From NCBI RefSeq assembly GCF_008831285.2, contig NC_045140.1, positions 13,016,505 through 13,080,504 of the forward strand: a stretch of DNA of 64,000 nucleotides, in the 5' to 3' direction. Below the pieces are notes generated by a model. That model did no database searches. It had not been told where the DNA came from and was given only the letters and a program-made list of their open reading frames with translations. The stretch is from Nymphaea colorata. Taxonomy: Eukaryota > Streptophyta > Magnoliopsida > Nymphaeales > Nymphaeaceae. This document shows positions 58,380 to 64,000 of this stretch, piece by piece. Within the stretch, counting starts at the first letter, position 1. Each line of letters starts with the position of its first letter. Made by a program: the position numbers and the translations under genes.

Positions 58380-60919
58380 TTATTTTTTTAACCGAGGACA
58401 ATTTCGTTTATCATGTCCAGTTTGTCTACAAGTATGACATATTCTTGGCTTCCCAACCACAGTGTTTATAGAAGTACATCTGGAAGATAAATGATCAAGT
58501 TAAAACCATATCAAACACTATAACATTCGATGAATTGTTGAGAAAGAAACATGTAAAAAAGGATAAAGTTCTTACCCAACTCTTATGTTAGAAGCACATG
58601 TTTGAGAATCATGATCAGAACCATGACATGTAACAGATGTCCTTAAGGGTTTACTCTTATGAATAACTGATTCAATTTGTTTTTCAATTCCCATTGCACA
58701 TGCTTGTTTGCAATTTATGGGAGTTACATAAATACTTGAAGAAAGATCAGTTGACTGCAAGTCTCTTCCTTCTTCCCTATTAGTTGACATATTTTCAAAC
58801 GCACATGTAAATTGTTTATTAGAGCAAGGTTGTGCACTTGAAACTTCAGGAGTAATACCTTCCAATTCTGCCAAAATTTTATCAAATCTTTGTATGGCAT
58901 GTTCATATTTCTGTTGTGAATTGAGTGCTGCACTAATACACTTGTTTGCCTTTAGGCTTAATATGTGTCTCTTTACCATCAATGAATCATCACCTCCAAT
59001 TAGTTGACTTGAACAGCCCATATGATGCACTATGCCACTTCTTGCAGTTCTTGTCCACCTTTTAAGAACATAAATAGATGGAATTTCTTCAAATGATTCA
59101 TGTGTCAATATAGAAAAAATGTGGCGACATACAATCCTGGATGACTTCCATAATGAACAGGTGCAAGTCAATAGTTCCTTCAAATTCCCACTGAAAGTAA
59201 GCTCATACTCTCTGTCGACTCTCCCATGCAATTGTTTGTCAATCACTTTATATATTTTTGAATCACCATGACAAGTAAATGTGACTCTACAACAAAGTGA
59301 TTGTAGTAGTTGTTCTCTAAACATGTGAAAAACTGTTGGAGTACATGTACTCCTCAAGTGCAGCTCCATACTACCATTTGTAACTAAAGGTTCAGCTTCA
59401 TCCTTCATTTTGTGATCATATTTCAACTCTTTACGCCTTCGTTTTTTAATAGCTTCATCAAACTTTAGAATGAATTCTCCCAAAGAAGTCTTCTTATTAA
59501 CATAATTCTTAAAAAACTCATTCATACTGTCACTACGTTGAGTAGTTGACATTCATGCCATAAATGTGGAAGGCATATATGGTTTAGCCCACTCGGTACA
59601 AGTATTCCAAAATTTGACTACCCATTCACTTTCTTTCAAAGAGGGGAACAAAGTAACCAATTCACCCCATAAAGTTTTGAACTCTTGAATTTTTTCTGAC
59701 TGATATAGCCATTTCTCCCATAGATCACGAAATTCTAGATTCTTATACAACTCACTGATATAGTCCGTAACATTTTGGTATATGTGCCAAATATAATACT
59801 TTTGAATAGTATGTGGCAACACCCTCTCTATTGCGGAGTTCATAGCAAGGTCTTGATCACTGATAATAGCAGCTGGATATTTTCCACCCATTGCTTGCAA
59901 CCATTCACTAAATACCCACATCAAAGATGCTTCGGATTCATCTATAAGAAGAGCACATCCAAATACAATCGATTGGCAATGATGATTCACCCCAATGAAT
60001 GGCACAAAGGGCGTCATATAATTATTTGTTTTATAAGATGTATCAAATAAAACTACACCTCCAAAATAGTAGTAATCCTCTCGTGCTCTCGCATCTACCC
60101 AAAAACAATTACTGAATTGCCCCATCGAATCAAATTGAATAGCATAATAAAAGTCAGGATTCTCCTCTTTTTTTTTCTTAAAATGGCCTACAACATACTG
60201 ACAATCTTTTCCATAATAACTTCTGACCATCCTTTTAAAATGAACATCTAATTGTTCATCCATAAATGGAGCATTATGAAGGTCATCAGCTTCATGTGAC
60301 AAAACATCCACAACCTGGTAAGGTTTTAAACCTGAACTAATGCATTTATTTACAAACAATTCATGTTTCTCATTAAATTGATGTGCACCTTTCAATATTT
60401 TGAACTTTGATGGAGAGTGCAATTCATGATTGTGTTGTAGATATACAGAACTAATAACCCAAACCTTCTTTTCCTTTTTCCAAGAAAGGTTAACTTTTGC
60501 TGGACAACCACATCTTGTTGTAACCCTCTCTTTTTTTCCATCATTTGTTTTTCTCTTCATACCTTCTTTGTTACAAGTAAATTGTCTCCACACAACTATA
60601 CCTCGTTTTTTTTTACTTGAATACGAACATCAAATCCACTCATATCTGCATATACTCTGTAAAACTGGAAAGCATCTTTATCACTTTTAAACTCCATGCC
60701 AATTGAAGGTGTACAATGAATAGGTATAGATGGAGTATACCCTTCAATTTCATTATCAAGTGAAATGCTTTCTTTTTCGTTTCCTATAGATTCACAATCA
60801 TGGTCAAATCCTTGTTCAATATTCTCCATGAGATTCACAACATGTGCATTACCACTACTTCCAACTAATCCAACATTACTATTTTCATCAACATTACTAG
60901 GTTCATCTCGAAATAGCAT
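58380..60919 (-). pseudogene. FAR1-RELATED SEQUENCE (FRS)-like protein, two disabling lesions
   Basis: FRS proteins are transcription factors derived from Mutator-type transposases. Order on the minus strand: FAR1 DNA-binding domain (GMEFKSDKDAFQFYRVYAD, about 60700; RCGCPAKVNLSWKKEKKVW, 60500; YLQHNHELHSPSK). Next is the MULE-type core (FWVDARAREDYYYFGGVVLF, D-T-S-Y-K near 60040; IISDQDLAMNSAIERV near 59840; WHIYQNV) and STTQRSDSMNEFFKNYVNKK (59545). A SWIM finger CTCSLWKSSRIVCRH follows near 59140. The last exon (58479-58380) adds a zinc knuckle CHTCRQTGHDKRNC after a 96-bp intron with GTAAGA..CCAG ends. Lesions: one base lost in an A run at 60606-60614, shifting the frame before the RGIVVWRQF segment, and a TGA at 59553-59555 where the family has Gly. 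The start at 60919 (MLFRDEPSNVDENSN) is a guess. Confidence 0.85.
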
Positions 60920-61021
60920 TGTTGTCACTTTGTTGTTTTGCCCTGTACCTGTAACTTTTAAACAACACAATGACAAACATAATTCAATTGATGGTGATTC
61001 AAGAAATGTACAACATAGCAT

Positions 61022-61728
61022 GTAAAAACATGTCTAATTGAGAATAAACTAAATTAATGCACACAAAAATAAACTCAACATTTGGACTTTTGATACAATG
61101 CAATTGCTTTATTTTGAGAAAGACAATATGTAATTCATGTCTTCTTGTGGTGCTGATGCATATGAGTCGAGCAAGTGATGATCACATAAGCTCTCTCTCT
61201 CCAACACCCCCCCCCCCCCCCAACCTTTTGTTTCTACAATTACATACAAAAGGAAGTGAAATCATAGAGAGACTGATTAAAGAAAGTAAACTGTGAAAAA
61301 CATTTAACATAATGGCATTTTTTTTTCTTATGCATCATTTTCCAATTTTACGTTAGGCACTAGAGTGACAATCTTGGCAAATGTCGCTAATTATCTCTTC
61401 ACTCATGCATCCAAAGCATGACTGGTGCATTAGTTGCCACAAGACAATACAAAATCATGAGACAATTTGCAAACAACAAGAAATAATAAACTATTTGGAT
61501 TTATCATGGATGAGCCACAACAACTTAAAATTTATTCCATACATACGGGAATCACATGTGTGGAAAGCTAGGAGATACTACTAAGGGAACCCACACCTTA
61601 ACGGCCTGCCATCTATAGGTCCATGTGCATTGCCGAGAGGAAGTGATCAGGCTTTCGGAAAACCAGTAATTTTACGTGGAGATGAATGCTCAAGCATGAT
61701 ATTCCTAAAAACCTATAGGTAACCAACA
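61022..61728. other. No gene recognised
   Basis: AT-rich, with a 15-base C run at 61207-61221 and no coding signal. Confidence 0.5.
61207..61221. repeat. Poly-C run
   Basis: Fifteen consecutive C residues. Unusual in this AT-rich sequence and a likely site of sequencing or assembly length error. Confidence 0.9.
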
Positions 61729-62037
61729 TGTTGAATGCGGCAAGGGTCAATAGGTGTGAAATATTTTTCTCATGAGTATGGGCACGTTGAAGAGGAACAA
61801 GAAAAGAATGTTTATCAATGGAAGGTGATCATTATTCTATTAACGATTCAACGTAATATATACAATGGGTTCACAACGGTAAGGAGTGAGCTCTCCTTCC
61901 TTCACGTTAAAAGTTTTCCAAAGATACATTTGATATTCAAGGCAAGTTGAGGTGGGGAGCCTTGACATGAACGTTGAAGTTGAGGAAGACGTTGAGATGG
62001 AATGCCGTTGGATTTGAACGTTGACTTTCTTTTAACA
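61729..62037 (-). repeat. Probable 3' LTR of Copia 'F'
   Basis: TGTTGAATGCGGC...CTTTTAACA is bounded by TG...CA and lies directly beside the polypurine tract of the element. The right boundary is well placed by that tract. The left boundary is a guess because the partner LTR is outside the window. Confidence 0.5.
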
Positions 62038-62055
62038 CTCCCCCTTCAAACAGGT
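62038..62055 (-). other. Polypurine tract of Copia F
   Basis: CTCCCCCTTCAAACAGGT on the plus strand. Its complement is the purine tract, in the same form as at 1009-1026. Confidence 0.65.
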
Positions 62056-64000
62056 GTGTAAAGATTGATGACACCCAGTTTGAATAATAGATGATAAAAA
62101 CCTTCTTTTCCTAATGCTTTCGTAAATAGGTCTGCCAGCTGGTCTTTGCTTCGAATGTAGCATGTGTGTATTGTCCCCTGAAGCAATTTTTCTCATACAA
62201 TGTGACAATCTAGTTCGATATGTTTCGTACGCTCATGAAAAACTGGATTTGCAGCTATATGTAATGCTGCTTGATTGTCACAGAAAATTGTTACTGGATG
62301 TAGTTGACGTACTCCAAACTCGTTCAATAGATATTTCAACCATGTTATTTCGCATACCACATTTGCCATAGATCTATATTCAGCTTCAGCAGAGGATCGT
62401 GATACTGTTTGTTGTTTCTTTGACTTCCAAGATATGGGAACTGGGCCAAGAAACACACAATAACCAGTGCCAGATCTTCGCGTTTGACGGCAGGTGGCCC
62501 AATCTGAATCACAAAAGGCACTTAACTGCAAATTATTCTCCTTACTCATTAGGATGCCTTGGCCTGGATTTTTCTTGAGATATCGAACCACTCGAAGTGC
62601 CGCTTGTAGGTGAGGGATGCGTGGTTGTTGCATGAACCTGCTTAGGACATGTACAGCATATTATATATCTGGGCGTGTAATGCTGAGGTAGATTAATCTC
62701 CCAACAAGCCGACGATATTGTGTTGGATCCTTGATGTAGTCTCCATGATCTTCGTCCAACCCATGTTTTTGTTCCATGGGTGTTTCTGCTGGTTTTGCTC
62801 CCAAAAGACCTGTTTCATGAATAATATCTAGTGCATATTTTTGTTGTGAGAGATATATACCTTTTGAAGAACGGGCAATTTCAATTCCCAAAAAATACTT
62901 AGGTTTGCTTAAGTCTTTCATGTGGAATTTTTGACATAAAAATGATTTGAAGTTATCAATTGCATCCTTCACGTTTCCTGCAATCATTAAGTCATCAACG
63001 TATACAAGAATGACAAGAAAAACTTTATCATGCTTGAATGTAAAAAGGGAGTGGTCTGCTTTAGATTGCATAAAACCATACTCTTTCAGAGCAGTTAAAA
63101 GCTTGTGAAACCAATTTCTTGGAGATTGTTTTAAACCGTAAAGAGATTTATATAATTTACATACTTGATTCTCCCCCTGTTGAACATACCCTTGAGGTAT
63201 TTTCATATAGACTTCCTCATGCAAGTCACCATGCAGAAAGGCATTATTGACGTCCATTTGACACATGACTCAATCTTGATTAGCTGCTATAGTGAAAAAG
63301 GTACATACCGTGACCATTTTTGCAACTGGGGCGAAAGTTTCATTATAGTCCAATCCCTCTTGTTGAGCATACCCTTTGGCCACCAGCCTCGCCTTGTAGA
63401 CCCATCTGAATTTAGTTTAATTTTATAAACCCATTTGCACCCGATTGGTTTCATCCCGATTGGAAGTGAAGTAATAGTCCAAGTCTTGTTTTCTTGTAAG
63501 GCGCTAATCTCACTATCCATGGCGTCTCTCCATTCCTTATGTTGAACTGCTTCTTCAAAGGTTTGTGGCTCAGACTTGGAAACAAGAGATGTGAGAAACG
63601 CAAAATGATTACTAGAAAACCAATGAAAAGAAATAAAATTTCTTATAGGATACCTCGTTCCTTGTTGATAACCTGATTTGGAGATGTTTTTGGTTGAAGG
63701 TGAGGTAAGGAGTGAACATTGGAAATCTTTCAACCATACCGTTGGTTTTCTTATACGGGTAGATCTCCTAGATACTAAAGATGGATTTGGATCTGAATCT
63801 GGATCAAACGAAGATGGGTTTGGTTCATTTAAAGATGGATCTGGATCTAGATTAGACAATGATAGGTTTGGTTCATAGGTTTCCTGATCAATATTTTCTA
63901 GGTTAAGGGGATTAGAAATGGACGTGTCATGCCTTATAGCTTGAGTAGGATAGATGTCTAGATCATAAGGAATGGGTAAAGCAATACAGTTTTCATCAAC
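62056..64000 (-). pseudogene. Copia 'F' pol (RT and RNase H), runs off the window
   Basis: Pre-RT linker: RSTRIRKPTVWLKDFQCSLL (63760). RT: AVQHKEWRDAMDSEISALQE and [17 protein letters not shown] (63440-63560), MCQMDVNNAFLHGDLHEEVY (63200-63266), YKSLYGLKQSPRNWFHKLL, ILVYVDDLMIAG (catalytic YVDD, about 63000), RRLVGRLIYLSITRPDI. RNase H: FCDSDWATCRQTRRSGTGYC (62480-62540), SSAEAEYRSMANVVCEITWL, FCDNQAALHIAANPVFHERT then KHIELDCHIV. Lesions: a frameshift near 63415, TGA for a Trp codon near 63275, TAA after TRPDI (62661) and a shift near 62190. The linker has an acidic D-P-D-S/N-P repeat. The rest (integrase, gag, 5' LTR) lies beyond 64000. Confidence 0.85.

Overview
The window is nuclear DNA from a flowering plant. 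Supporting this are spliced genes with plant-type GT..AG introns, a FAR1/FRS-like protein, a pentatricopeptide-repeat (PPR) fragment, Ty1/Copia LTR elements primed by initiator tRNA-Met, an L1-type LINE, a PIF/Harbinger-like element and hAT transposons. The species cannot be told from the sequence. Most of the window is nested, decayed transposable elements. Only two ordinary host genes are clear: a PF03407-type glycosyltransferase at about 44.5-47.3 kb and signal peptidase complex subunit 1 at 52.7-54.4 kb. Both are on the minus strand.

Layout. 0-15.8 kb is a Copia nest. An old Copia gag (from 760) is split by a short internally deleted Copia (823-3862, TSD ACAAT). The second LTR of that element is itself split by a 1.46 kb PIF/Harbinger-like element (2288-3749, TSD TAA) carrying a captured PPR fragment. 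A decayed Copia 'A' (about 4215-14070) has a related, complete Copia 'B' (8742-13936, TSD GGCGC) inside its 3' LTR, and more Copia pol remains follow to 15.77 kb. 16.9-19.7 kb and 25.2-27.7 kb are two copies of one direct segmental duplication carrying pieces of an unrecognised membrane-protein gene. 29.4-32.9 kb is a truncated minus-strand Copia. 34.1-41.75 kb is a minus-strand LINE split twice by hAT elements. 50.0-51.1 kb is a second LINE fragment on the plus strand. 58.4-60.9 kb is a FAR1/FRS-like gene with two disabling lesions. 61.7-64 kb is a Copia element that runs off the window.

The most coherent system is a hAT family. A complete 5.4 kb element (34167-39564) has a perfect 8-bp target duplication (CTACCATA), a matching terminal inverted repeat of at least 20 bp, a BED-finger hAT transposase, and dense GGGCCGGG-type arrays just inside both ends. 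Those arrays sit where hAT transposases are known to bind subterminal repeats. Several odd motif-dense islands elsewhere (20985-21234, 32624-32799, 40910-41407, 42426-42842) have the same architecture: hAT-type ends, roughly 8-bp duplications and interiors saturated with one short motif. The motif differs between islands (GGGCC, CGAGCTCGAG or GGATCGGATAT). They read as non-autonomous hAT elements with different subterminal codes. All element calls come from reading the sequence directly; no database search was possible.
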